Below the pieces are notes generated by a model, which was not told where the DNA came from, searched no databases, and was given only the letters and a program-made list of their open reading frames with translations. The position numbers and the translations under genes are program-made. Shown one piece after another: positions 54,874-64,000 of a DNA stretch of 64,000 nt. Position 1 is the stretch's first letter; each line of letters opens with the position of its first letter. The stretch lies in the NCBI GenBank assembly GCA_964458705.1, contig CAYWKD010000005.1, forward strand, positions 43,236 to 107,235, given 5' to 3'. The stretch is from JAAUTG01 sp964458705 (GTDB lineage: Bacteria; Bacteroidota; Bacteroidia; Chitinophagales; Saprospiraceae).

Positions 54874-57800
54874 TTAATCAAATTTTACATCTAGTGCTAG
54901 TCCTCTTAATTCGTGTACAAGCACGTTGAATGATTCTGGTATATTCGGCTGTGGTAGTGGATCACCCTTTACAATAGCTTCATAAGCCTTTGCACGACCC
55001 TGAATATCATCGGACTTGATCGTCAGTAGTTCTTGTAGAATGCTTGAAGCTCCAAAGGCTTCTAATGCCCAAACCTCCATCTCGCCAAATCGCTGACCAC
55101 CAAACTGTGCCTTACCGCCCAGAGGCTGCTGAGTAATCAATGAGTAAGGACCGATTGAACGAGCGTGCATTTTGTCATCTACCATGTGAGCTAATTTCAG
55201 CATATAGATCACACCTACTGTTGCTTGCTGGTGGAAACGATCTCCTGTTTCACCATCATATAGATAAGTTTGCCCCAAACTTGGCAGTTTAGCTTGTTGG
55301 ATGTATTCTTCAATTTCATCCATTGTTGCTCCATCAAAAATTGGTGTGCCAAATTTCATACCTAGTTTCTCTCCGGCCCAACCAAGCACTGTCTCAAAAA
55401 TTTGTCCAATATTCATTCTCGAAGGTACACCCAATGGATTTAGTACAATATCTACTGGCGTTCCATCTTCTAAGAATGGCATATCTTCCAATCGAACAAT
55501 TCTTGCTACAATTCCTTTATTACCGTGACGACCAGCTAGTTTATCTCCTACTTTCATCTTACGCTTCTTCGCCATATAAACTTTCGCTAGTTTCAAAACG
55601 CCAGCAGGTAACTCATCACCAATGCTTACGTTGAACTTTTCACGCTTGTAACGTCCCACTTCTTCGTTGAGCTTGATGTTGTAGTTGTGCAATAATCTAG
55701 CAATTAGAGAATTGGTATGTTCATCCTTTGTCCAATTGTTATAATCGACAGAGGTATAGTCAATTTCACGCAGCATTTGCTGATCGAACTTAACACCTTC
55801 TCCTACTAGTCGCTCATTGTACACACTGCGAACGCCGCTTGATTTCTCCTCCTTCAATAAGATTAGTAGCTTATCAATCAGGATTGTTTTCAGTTCGTTC
55901 TTAGCAATTTCATGTGCTGCATCTAATTCATCCAACAAGTTTTTCTCACTTGTCTTTTGTAATTTATCTTTCTTTGCTCTTGCGAACAATTGTTTGTTAA
56001 TGATAATTCCTTTTGTAGAAGGTGGTGCTTTCATGGAAGCATCCTTCACATCACCCGCTTTATCACCAAAAATGGCGCGTAGTAGTTTTTCTTCTGGCGT
56101 AGGATCAGATTCACCTTTTGGCGTAATTTTGCCAATGATAATATCTCCCTCTTTTACCCAAGCACCGATACGAATAATGCCATTTTCATCCAGATCCTTC
56201 GTTGCATCTTCCGAAACATTAGGAATATCATTTGTTAATTCTTCTTCACCTAGCTTGGTGTCTCGAACATCCATTTCAAAGTGCTCAATGTGAAGCGAAG
56301 TAAAGATGTCATTTCTGACGACATTTTCAGAAAGTACAATGGCATCTTCAAAGTTGTATCCTTTCCATGGCATAAATGCTACTTTCAAATTCTGCCCCAA
56401 TGCCAACTCTCCTTTGTCCGTAGCGTATCCATCACAAAGAATTTGACCCTCTGTTACACGGTCTCCTTTGCGAACAATAGGCTTTAAGTTAATGCAAGTC
56501 CCTTGATTGGTTCTGCGAAACTTAATTAATTTGTAAGTCTTAACATTGTCCTCGAAGGATACTAGCTGCTCCTCTTCATTTCTATCGTAGCGAATGACTA
56601 CTTCATTGGCATCTACGTATTCTACAATTCCTTCGCCCTCTGCATTAATCATAATGCGACTATCTCGTGCTACTTTTCCTTCTAGCCCTGTTCCCACGAT
56701 AGGGGAGTTTGGGCGCAACAGTGGCACAGCTTGACGCTGCATGTTAGAACCCATTAAAGCACGGTTCGCATCATCATTTTCTAAGAAAGGAATCATGGAA
56801 GCGGAAACTCCAACAATTTGGTTTGGCGCAACATCCATGTACTCAATTTCTTCTGGTTCAAGCACTGGGAAATCACCATGCTCACGACACTTGATACGAT
56901 CTGAATCAAACGCCCCTGTTTCACTTACTGGTGCATTTGCTTGTGCGATCCTCATAAAATCCTCTCCTTCAGCGGATAAATATTTAATTGGATTTTTTAG
57001 ATCTACAATTCCTTCATTTACTTTTCGATAAGGTGTCTCTAGGAATCCCATCTTGTTTATCTTTGCGTGCACGCAAAGCGTAGAAATTAAACCAATATTC
57101 GGACCTTCTGGTGTTTCAATTGTACAAAGACGACCGTAGTGAGAATAGTGAACATCACGTACCTCAAAACCTGCGCGCTCTCTAGATAATCCTCCAGGGC
57201 CTAGTGCTGAAATACGACGTTTATGTGTAATTTCTGAAAGCGGATTTGTTTGATCGCAGAATTGTGATAGCTGACTTGTACCAAAAAATGAGTTGATAAC
57301 CGAAGAAAGTGTACGAGCATTAATCAGATCAATAGGTGTAAAGACTTCATTGTCTCGTACATTCATACGCTCACGAATTGTTCTAGCCATTCTCGCAAGC
57401 CCCACACCAAATTGACCATACAACTGCTCTCCTACGGTTTTTACTCTACGATTACTCAGGTGATCTATATCATCAATCTCCGCTTTTTGATTCATTAGTT
57501 GAACCAAGTACTTAACAATTTCGATAATATCTTCCTTTGTCAAGACTAATGTCTCAGAAGATGTTGTTAAGTCTAGTTTTCTATTAATTTTGTAACGCCC
57601 GACTTCTCCCAAGTTGTAACGCTTGTCGGAGAAGAATAATTTATCAATTATACCGCGTGCCGTTTCCTCATCTGGTGGCTCTGTGCCACGCAATTGTTTG
57701 TATATGTATTGAACTGCTTCTAGTTCTGAACTGGAAGGGTCTTTTTGTAATGTATTATATATGATGGAGTAGTCATCCTCGATATCATCACGTTGTAGCA

Positions 57801-58695
57801 CTACTGTATCTATATCAGCATCTACAATCATTTCGATGTTATCTTCATCTAGTACAATATCACGTTCAAGAATAATCTCGATACGTTCCATTGTTGTTAC
57901 TTCACCTGTATCTTCATCTACAAAATCTTCTGTCCAACTACGCAAAACGCGAGCGGCTAGCTTCCTACCGATTGACTGTTCTAAAGAATCGCGATCAGCG
58001 GACACTTCGTCTGCTAAGCCAAATATATTTAGAATAGCACGATCCGTATCATAGCCAATTGAACGGAGTAGCGTTGTAACAGGGAATTTTTTCTTACGAT
58101 CAATGTAAGCATACATCACCGTATTTATATCTGTAGCAAACTCCATCCAAGCACCCTTGAATGGAATAATTCTAGCGGAATAAATTTTAGTACCATTAGG
58201 GTGAAAACTTTGTCCAAAGAAAACACCTGGCGAGCGATGTAATTGAGAAACAATAATTCTCTCGGCTCCATTGATAACAAATGTACCTTTAGGAGTCATG
58301 TATGGAATATTTCCTAAAAATACATCTTGAACAATAGTTTGGAAATCAACGTGCTCTTCATCATTACAAGAAAGGCGTAGCTTCGCTTTTAGCGGAACGC
58401 TGTAAGTCAAACCTCGCTGCATGCATTCCTCCGTAGTGTATCTCGGTGGATCAACAAAATAATCTAAGAATTCGAGAACGAATATATTTCTAGCGTCAGT
58501 AATGGGAAAATTTTCTTGAAACACTCTGTAAAGCCCTTCATTCATCCTATTCTCAGGGGTCGTTTCCAGTTGAAAAAACTCTTTGAACGACTTGAGCTGA
58601 ATTTCGAGAAAGTCTGGATAATCTGCAACTACACGCGACTTTCCGAAACTGTATCTTTTTTGTTCAGCATTTAAAGTACCGATGGTTGAAGTCAT
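54874..58695 (-). CDS. rpoB: DNA-directed RNA polymerase subunit beta
   Basis: A 1273-residue beta subunit. Recognisable parts include the rifampicin region (GTSQLSQFCDQTNPLSEITHKRRISALGPGG split across the Rif clusters) and GRHGNKGIVARI and VPSRMNIGQIFE near the active site; the C-terminus ends HELRGLALDVKFD. In the rif pocket the FFGTSQLSQF and THKRRISALG stretches are wild-type in appearance. The 337-base spacer to rplL contains a hairpin. Length is normal. Confidence 0.98.
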   Translation of the reverse strand: MTSTIGTLNAEQKRYSFGKSRVVADYPDFLEIQLKSFKEFFQLETTPENRMNEGLYRVFQENFPITDARNIFVLEFLDYFVDPPRYTTEECMQRGLTYSVPLKAKLRLSCNDEEHVDFQTIVQDVFLGNIPYMTPKGTFVINGAERIIVSQLHRSPGVFFGQSFHPNGTKIYSARIIPFKGAWMEFATDINTVMYAYIDRKKKFPVTTLLRSIGYDTDRAILNIFGLADEVSADRDSLEQSIGRKLAARVLRSWTEDFVDEDTGEVTTMERIEIILERDIVLDEDNIEMIVDADIDTVVLQRDDIEDDYSIIYNTLQKDPSSSELEAVQYIYKQLRGTEPPDEETARGIIDKLFFSDKRYNLGEVGRYKINRKLDLTTSSETLVLTKEDIIEIVKYLVQLMNQKAEIDDIDHLSNRRVKTVGEQLYGQFGVGLARMARTIRERMNVRDNEVFTPIDLINARTLSSVINSFFGTSQLSQFCDQTNPLSEITHKRRISALGPGGLSRERAGFEVRDVHYSHYGRLCTIETPEGPNIGLISTLCVHAKINKMGFLETPYRKVNEGIVDLKNPIKYLSAEGEDFMRIAQANAPVSETGAFDSDRIKCREHGDFPVLEPEEIEYMDVAPNQIVGVSASMIPFLENDDANRALMGSNMQRQAVPLLRPNSPIVGTGLEGKVARDSRIMINAEGEGIVEYVDANEVVIRYDRNEEEQLVSFEDNVKTYKLIKFRRTNQGTCINLKPIVRKGDRVTEGQILCDGYATDKGELALGQNLKVAFMPWKGYNFEDAIVLSENVVRNDIFTSLHIEHFEMDVRDTKLGEEELTNDIPNVSEDATKDLDENGIIRIGAWVKEGDIIIGKITPKGESDPTPEEKLLRAIFGDKAGDVKDASMKAPPSTKGIIINKQLFARAKKDKLQKTSEKNLLDELDAAHEIAKNELKTILIDKLLILLKEEKSSGVRSVYNERLVGEGVKFDQQMLREIDYTSVDYNNWTKDEHTNSLIARLLHNYNIKLNEEVGRYKREKFNVSIGDELPAGVLKLAKVYMAKKRKMKVGDKLAGRHGNKGIVARIVRLEDMPFLEDGTPVDIVLNPLGVPSRMNIGQIFETVLGWAGEKLGMKFGTPIFDGATMDEIEEYIQQAKLPSLGQTYLYDGETGDRFHQQATVGVIYMLKLAHMVDDKMHARSIGPYSLITQQPLGGKAQFGGQRFGEMEVWALEAFGASSILQELLTIKSDDIQGRAKAYEAIVKGDPLPQPNIPESFNVLVHELRGLALDVKFD

Positions 58696-59032
58696 TTATT
58701 TTTATTATTTTTGCAACAACATAATTGAATATAAATACAAAGAACTATTTTTCTCACACTATAATATTGAATAAATCATACTTATAGATTAAAGCAAATA
58801 GAATATTCTCACTAGAGAATTACGACTTTTAACAGATCGTAACTCCTTAAAGTTCTTCTAGTCCTTTTATTTCATAAGGTTTAGCTGAAAGATTACACTT
58901 TTATTGCTTATTATGAACAAACACCTATTTTTCTATATACTAGTATAGGCTTAACAAACAATTGAATGTTTGCTAAGCCATTACTGTACAACCAGCCTAA
59001 TGATTGAAACATTGGTTGGTTGAAAATTCCTC
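58696..59032. other. rplL-rpoB spacer with putative attenuator hairpin
   Basis: 337 AT-rich bases. A 12-base inverted repeat (58948-58959 with 58968-58979, 11 of 12 matching) lies about 54 bases after the rplL stop. In E. coli an attenuator sits at the same place between rplL and rpoB, lowering polymerase relative to ribosomal protein synthesis. There is no strong U tract here, so the role is inference. A weaker 6-pair stem lies near 58826-58848. Confidence 0.4.
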
Positions 59033-59422
59033 TTACTTAATTTCTACTTCTGCTCCTACTGCTTCTAGTGCTTTTTTCAATTCTTCAGCCTCATCCTTGG
59101 ATGCTTTCTCCTTGATTGTTGTTGGTGCACCATCAACAAGTTCTTTTGCCTCTTTCAAGCCCAAGCCAAGAAGACCTTTTACTTCTTTCACCACCTTTAA
59201 TTTAGCAGCACCTCCTGAGTTTAGAATTACATCGAATTCTGTTTGCTCAGCAGCTCCACCGCCATCACCACCATCGGCAGCAGCACCACCAGCTACCATT
59301 ACAGGTGCGGCAGCAGCAGCAGGTTTAATACCATAATCTTCTTCTAATACTTTAGTTAATTCTGTTACTTCTTTTATAGTAAGATTAACTAGTTGTTCTG
59401 CGATTTCTTTAATATCAGCCAT
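59033..59422 (-). CDS. rplL: 50S ribosomal protein L7/L12
   Basis: From the ATG at 59420-59422 the protein is 129 residues (MADIKEIAEQLVNLTIKEV), standard for L7/L12; an upstream in-frame extension is not supported. N-terminal dimerisation helices, an Ala/Gly-rich hinge (~38-55) and the C-terminal domain with LGLKEAKELVDGAP are clear. It forms the ribosomal stalk that recruits translation GTPases. It follows rplJ in the usual order. Confidence 0.96.
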   Translation of the reverse strand: MADIKEIAEQLVNLTIKEVTELTKVLEEDYGIKPAAAAAPVMVAGGAAADGGDGGGAAEQTEFDVILNSGGAAKLKVVKEVKGLLGLGLKEAKELVDGAPTTIKEKASKDEAEELKKALEAVGAEVEIK

Positions 59423-59596
59423 TGTAATAAAATTTAAAATTGTTAAACCATTGATTTGAAAATGGTGCGTAACATTTATTTTGAAAAGCAACCTTGTTAA
59501 AGATCACTAAGCGGAAGCCACATTTTTTCAGATAATAGATTTTAGAGCATAGGGAGAGGGACTGCCTAACCTCAGTTAAAATCTAGTATCAAGTGT

Positions 59597-60154
59597 TTAA
59601 TTATTTTTTTCTCCGATAGCTTTTAATAAGCCTATCAAATTGCTGCTGCTTGAACTTAAAGCACCTACCATCTCTTTTGCAGGACTTTCTAGTGCCGTTG
59701 CAAGATTAGATGCTGGGCCATTCAATACCGTAAGCAATTCTCCCAGTAAATCTGCTTTTGATTTCAACTCAGTCAAGAAGTCAATTTGATCGTCTCCTGC
59801 GACGACATCTTGATCTATGTAAGCAGCTTTGAGTAGGGGTTTTTCTGATGATTTGCGAAATTCTTTTAAAACTACTGCTGGCGTTTTACCATCTTCTGAA
59901 AAAAGCACAGCAGTGTGTCCTTTCAAATGTGGAAACACTTCGTTGTAACCTTCATCAGAAATCCTCTCCAAAGATTTTTGGATAAGTGTATTTTTGATGA
60001 CACGCATTTCAATTTGATTCTCGAAGCATTTTCTTCTGAAATCATTGGTCTCAGCGACGGTCATTGCAGAGAAGTCTGTTAAATAAAAGAACTTTGACGC
60101 TCCGAATTTATCTACTAGCTCGTCTATCAGAGCGGTTTTCTTATCTTTTGTCAT
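59597..60154 (-). CDS. rplJ: 50S ribosomal protein L10
   Basis: A 185-residue protein with the L10 N-terminal RNA-binding domain (MRVIKNTLIQKSLE, KGHTAVLFS) and the C-terminal helix that binds L7/L12 dimers. L10 anchors the stalk to 23S rRNA. It lies 36 bases after rplA and 174 bases before rplL; no L10-binding leader structure was identified in the short rplA-rplJ gap. Confidence 0.95.
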   Translation of the reverse strand: MTKDKKTALIDELVDKFGASKFFYLTDFSAMTVAETNDFRRKCFENQIEMRVIKNTLIQKSLERISDEGYNEVFPHLKGHTAVLFSEDGKTPAVVLKEFRKSSEKPLLKAAYIDQDVVAGDDQIDFLTELKSKADLLGELLTVLNGPASNLATALESPAKEMVGALSSSSSNLIGLLKAIGEKNN

Positions 60155-60190
60155 TTCTTTATAATTGAATACCGTTTACTGCGGCAGTAA

Positions 60191-60883
60191 TTATTTAATA
60201 GATTTAGCATCAATACGAATTCCAGGACTCATCGTAGTCGCCACTGTAATTGATTTCATGTAAGTTCCTTTTGCAGAAGAGGGCTTAATCTTTTGAAGTG
60301 TTGACAGCAGCTCTGTTGCATTTTCTGCTAGCTTGTTGGGCTCGAAAGAAACACGCCCAATTGGAGCATGAATAATTCCAAACTTATCAACTCTAAAAGA
60401 AATCTTTCCTCCCTTTACATCTGCTACCGCAGCACCTACGTTTGGTGTTACTGTTCCCGTCTTAGGGTTAGGCATCAGACCTCTAGGACCCAAAATCCGA
60501 CCAATCCTACCCACTTTTGCCATTACCTGAGGCATAGCTACTGCCACATCAAAATCTGTCCAGCCATCTTGGATTTTCTTTACTAATTCATCTAAACCAA
60601 CATAATCAGCACCTGCTGCTTTTGCTTCCTCTTCCTTATCAGACGTGCAAAATACTAATACTGTTTTAGATTTACCCGTTCCGTTAGGTAAACTAACTGT
60701 ACCTCGAATGGCTTGATCTGCCTTTCGTGGGTCAACTCCTAAACGGATGTGTAAGTCAACAGAAGAATCAAATTTGGTGAGATTTACCTCTTTCACAAGT
60801 GCTACTGCCTCTTGAATGCTATATAATTTGTCTTTATCAATTTTAGCATTGGCAGATGCTCTTTTCTTGGATATTTTACCCAT
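60191..60883 (-). CDS. rplA: 50S ribosomal protein L1
   Basis: From the ATG at 60881-60883 the protein is 230 residues, the normal size (MGKISKKRASANAKIDKDKL); a 10-codon upstream extension is ignored. Signature segments are RGTVSLPNGTGK, GRILGPRGLMPNPKTGTVT and the C-terminal TMSPGIRID. L1 binds 23S rRNA at the E-site stalk and usually represses its own rplK-rplA operon through the mRNA. Confidence 0.96.
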   Translation of the reverse strand: MGKISKKRASANAKIDKDKLYSIQEAVALVKEVNLTKFDSSVDLHIRLGVDPRKADQAIRGTVSLPNGTGKSKTVLVFCTSDKEEEAKAAGADYVGLDELVKKIQDGWTDFDVAVAMPQVMAKVGRIGRILGPRGLMPNPKTGTVTPNVGAAVADVKGGKISFRVDKFGIIHAPIGRVSFEPNKLAENATELLSTLQKIKPSSAKGTYMKSITVATTMSPGIRIDAKSIK

Positions 60884-60953
60884 TACTACTTTTTTTAAGG
60901 TAATAGCGTTCAAGTGCTAGACTTAAACTCCCTTGGTTAAATATAATTATGTG

Positions 60954-61415
60954 TTAGTTGTCACTAGCAGCCTCTCCTGCCCAAGGTGGAGTGCCAGTTA
61001 CATTAATGCCCATACTTCTGGCAGTTCCAGCTACCATTTTCATGGCAGATTCTACTTTAAAAGCATTGAGATCAGTCATCTTACTTTCTGCAATTTCCTT
61101 TACCTGATCCCAGGTTACGTTACCAACCTTATCCCGATTAGGTTCAGCAGAACCTTTTTTCAATTTAGCTGCACTTAACAATTGAACAGCCGCTGGCGGT
61201 GTTTTTATAACAAATTCAAATGATTTGTCTGAAAATACCGTAATTACGACTGGTAAAACCTGCCCTTGTTTGTCTTGAGTTCTGGCGTTAAAACGTTTGC
61301 AAAACTCCATAATATTAACACCTTTTGCACCTAGTGCTGGTCCTACGGGAGGTGCAGGGTTCGCTTGTCCTCCTTTTACTTGCAACTTAATAAATGTACT
61401 GACTTCTTTAGCCAT
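60954..61415 (-). CDS. rplK: 50S ribosomal protein L11
   Basis: The ATG at 61413-61415 gives a 153-residue protein beginning MAKEVSTFIKLQVKGGQANP, with the glycine/proline-rich APPVGPALGAKGVNIMEFCK motif and C-terminal GTARSMGINV. A TTG four codons upstream is an unlikely alternative. L11 forms the GTPase-associated centre with the 23S rRNA. An AGAGAA sequence lies just upstream of the chosen start. Confidence 0.96.
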   Translation of the reverse strand: MAKEVSTFIKLQVKGGQANPAPPVGPALGAKGVNIMEFCKRFNARTQDKQGQVLPVVITVFSDKSFEFVIKTPPAAVQLLSAAKLKKGSAEPNRDKVGNVTWDQVKEIAESKMTDLNAFKVESAMKMVAGTARSMGINVTGTPPWAGEAASDN

Positions 61416-61512
61416 TTCTCTTGTCAAATTTGAGATTCATGTTTGAGATTTGAAATACTTCAAACTCAATTTAGAATTTATGATTTCCTCTAATATTCCT
61501 TACTTATCTAAC

Positions 61513-62061
61513 TTACTGCTGCTTCTCAACCTGCATGAAGTTCAGCTCTACCTCAGTTCCTCGTCCAAATATCTTAACAATTACCTTCAATTTCTTTTTC
61601 TCGTCATTTACTTCTTGAACATCTCCAACAAATTCCTTAAACGCTCCATCAATAATTTTGACCGTTTCGCCAACTATGAATGGTTCAATTAATGCCTCTC
61701 CTGCGTCTTGTGACTCATCTACTTTTCCTAACATTCTATTGGCCTCAGCATCTCTCATTGGGATGGGATTAGTACCGCCAAGAAAATTTATAACATCCTT
61801 TACACCTGCAATTGTCTGCACCATTTCTCCTGAAAAACTCTTAGGATCTGCTTCCACTAAAATATATCCTGGCAAAATATTTCGCTCAGAAATTACTTTT
61901 TTACCAGCTCTTATCTTGTAAACCTTTTCAGTCGGTACTAATACTTGTGAAACATAGTCCTTCCATCCATTGCGCTGTATTTCAAGATCAATGCGTTCTT
62001 TAATTTTTTTCTCCTTTCCGCTTATTACCCTTAAAGAGTACCACTTATGTCCTTCTGCCAT
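61513..62061 (-). CDS. nusG: Transcription termination/antitermination factor NusG
   Basis: A 182-residue NusG with the N-terminal NGN domain (KWYSLRVISGKEKKIKERI, LVPTEKVYKIRAGKKV, ILPGYILVEADP) and the C-terminal KOW domain (FIVGETVKIIDGAFKEFVGDV). It binds RNA polymerase and links it to Rho or ribosomes. It starts 39 bases after secE and precedes rplK, the usual order. Confidence 0.96.
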   Translation of the reverse strand: MAEGHKWYSLRVISGKEKKIKERIDLEIQRNGWKDYVSQVLVPTEKVYKIRAGKKVISERNILPGYILVEADPKSFSGEMVQTIAGVKDVINFLGGTNPIPMRDAEANRMLGKVDESQDAGEALIEPFIVGETVKIIDGAFKEFVGDVQEVNDEKKKLKVIVKIFGRGTEVELNFMQVEKQQ

Positions 62062-62100
62062 TTGGATGGAAAACTATTTGAGTTTATTTTGACTAGCTAA

Positions 62101-62295
62101 CTAGCTAAATAGACCGTAGATAAATTTTAATGCGTTGTTGGATGCGAAATCCATTACAAAAACAATGAGCGCAAAAATTAGAGACGCTACAATAACTAGA
62201 ACTGTGTTACTTTGTAAACTCTTCCAAGATGGCCAAGTCACTTTGTTAACCAATTCATTATAACTCTCTCGAATGTAAAGTCTTAATTGTTCCAT
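62101..62295 (-). CDS. secE: Preprotein translocase subunit SecE
   Basis: The ATG at 62293-62295 gives a 64-residue protein: a short amphipathic helix (LRLYIRESYNELVNKVTWPSW, with the conserved VTWPSW) followed by one membrane segment (~34-54). The longer open frame runs back towards the tRNA-Trp gene and is not coding. SecE stabilises SecY in the translocon. Confidence 0.94.
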   Translation of the reverse strand: MEQLRLYIRESYNELVNKVTWPSWKSLQSNTVLVIVASLIFALIVFVMDFASNNALKFIYGLFS

Positions 62296-62352
62296 TATTC
62301 TTATCAGTGGGCAAAAAATGAATATAACATCATTTTTGCGGTCTTCATAAAG

Positions 62353-62425
62353 CACGGGCAGTAGGATTCGAACCCACGGCCTAAGGTTTTGGAGACCTTC
62401 GCTCTACCAACTGAGCTATGCCCGT
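62353..62425 (-). tRNA. tRNA-Trp (anticodon CCA)
   Basis: A 73-base cloverleaf: acceptor arms 62419-62425 and 62354-62360, discriminator G, anticodon loop CTCCAAA between AAGGT/ACCTT. The 3' CCA is not encoded. It sits between tuf and secE, a normal place in Bacteroidota. Confidence 0.96.
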
Positions 62426-62519
62426 TTTTAATAAGATTTTTAGATAGCGGATGTGAGATCGATTTATTTACGACCTCACATCTAATTATCCTAAAAACCT
62501 ATAGTTCAATCGACTATAA

Positions 62520-63716
<1,197 letters not shown>

Positions 63717-63794
63717 CAGTAAACTGTTTTTTATCCTTCAAGAATTATTTTGATAGACTGTTTAACAAATATTATTAATATACCTATAAATTTG

Positions 63795-63866
<72 letters not shown>

Positions 63867-63947
63867 GTTGCTTTCATGCCATAAAATAAATTACCTTTAT
63901 CTATGGCGTTGTCAAAAAAATGACAACAAACAACCACCAACGTGGTG

Positions 63948-64000
63948 AGCGGGCGACGAGACTCGAACCCGCGACTTTCAGCTTGGAAGGCTGATGCTCT
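63948..64000 (-). tRNA. tRNA-Gly (anticodon TCC), 5' part outside window
   Basis: The visible 53 bases contain the anticodon arm (TCAGC-CTTCCAA-GCTGA), the T arm (GCGGGTTCGAGTCTCGT) and the 3' acceptor strand CGCCCGC with discriminator T. The D arm and 5' acceptor strand lie beyond the window end. Anticodon TCC reads glycine codons. Confidence 0.9.

Noticed and set aside
59004..59336. 110-residue Ser/Ala/Pro-rich plus-strand ORF over rplL
   Set aside because: Mirror of the Ala/Gly-rich hinge of L7/L12 on the opposite strand.

Overview
This window is chromosomal DNA from a low-GC member of the Bacteroidota, most likely of the Saprospiraceae type. The lineage call rests on a PorP/SprF protein beside GldJ (gliding motility / type IX secretion), a very large secreted protein with a type IX sorting tail, TAnnTTTG promoter boxes, and the cluster tRNA-Gly / tRNA-Thr / tuf / tRNA-Trp / secE / nusG / rplKAJL / rpoBC. 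The family assignment is inference; no 16S gene is present.

Layout. 1-9.0 kb: a truncated HAD nucleotidase, a fused trehalose synthase-maltokinase whose kinase HGD motif reads HGN, a CvpA-type membrane protein, an orphan effector-associated-domain membrane protein, and several unrecognised genes. 9.0-13.0 kb: a metal-homeostasis operon (DtxR-family repressor, metal-binding lipoprotein-like receptor, ABC ATPase) preceded by a candidate repressor box, then a MATE transporter; no ABC permease is present. 13.0-21.1 kb: tRNA-Val, an AsmA-like protein, PorP/SprF, GldJ, a membrane-bound AraC-type regulator and an SGNH hydrolase. 21.3-34.1 kb: parE, lon, a secreted BNR-repeat protein, an ACP-like protein without the phosphopantetheine serine, a lone AddB-like nuclease and an LpxH-like phosphoesterase.

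34.1-37.1 kb is the most accessory-looking stretch. A nuclease-like gene is followed by a highly structured non-coding element of about 230 bp, a probably frameshifted small gene, and on its other side a remnant of an IS1182-type transposase that directly abuts the pyruvate carboxylase stop codon. The arrangement resembles a mobile gene cassette inserted between a TPR lipoprotein gene and pyc.

37-50 kb holds pyc, an M23 peptidase, alaS, a MITE-like palindrome, a six-repeat CHRD protein, folB with an acyltransferase, and a small gene interrupted by an in-frame stop. 50.4-64 kb is the transcription/translation block on the minus strand: rpoC, rpoB, rplL, rplJ, rplA, rplK, nusG, secE, tRNA-Trp, tuf, tRNA-Thr and a truncated tRNA-Gly.

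No CRISPR array, intact insertion sequence or prophage was seen. Most of the window is ordinary housekeeping DNA. The items most worth following are the 35-37 kb islet, the altered catalytic residues (maltokinase domain, ACP), the orphan EAD and AddB-like proteins, and the stop codon inside the 50.1 kb gene.
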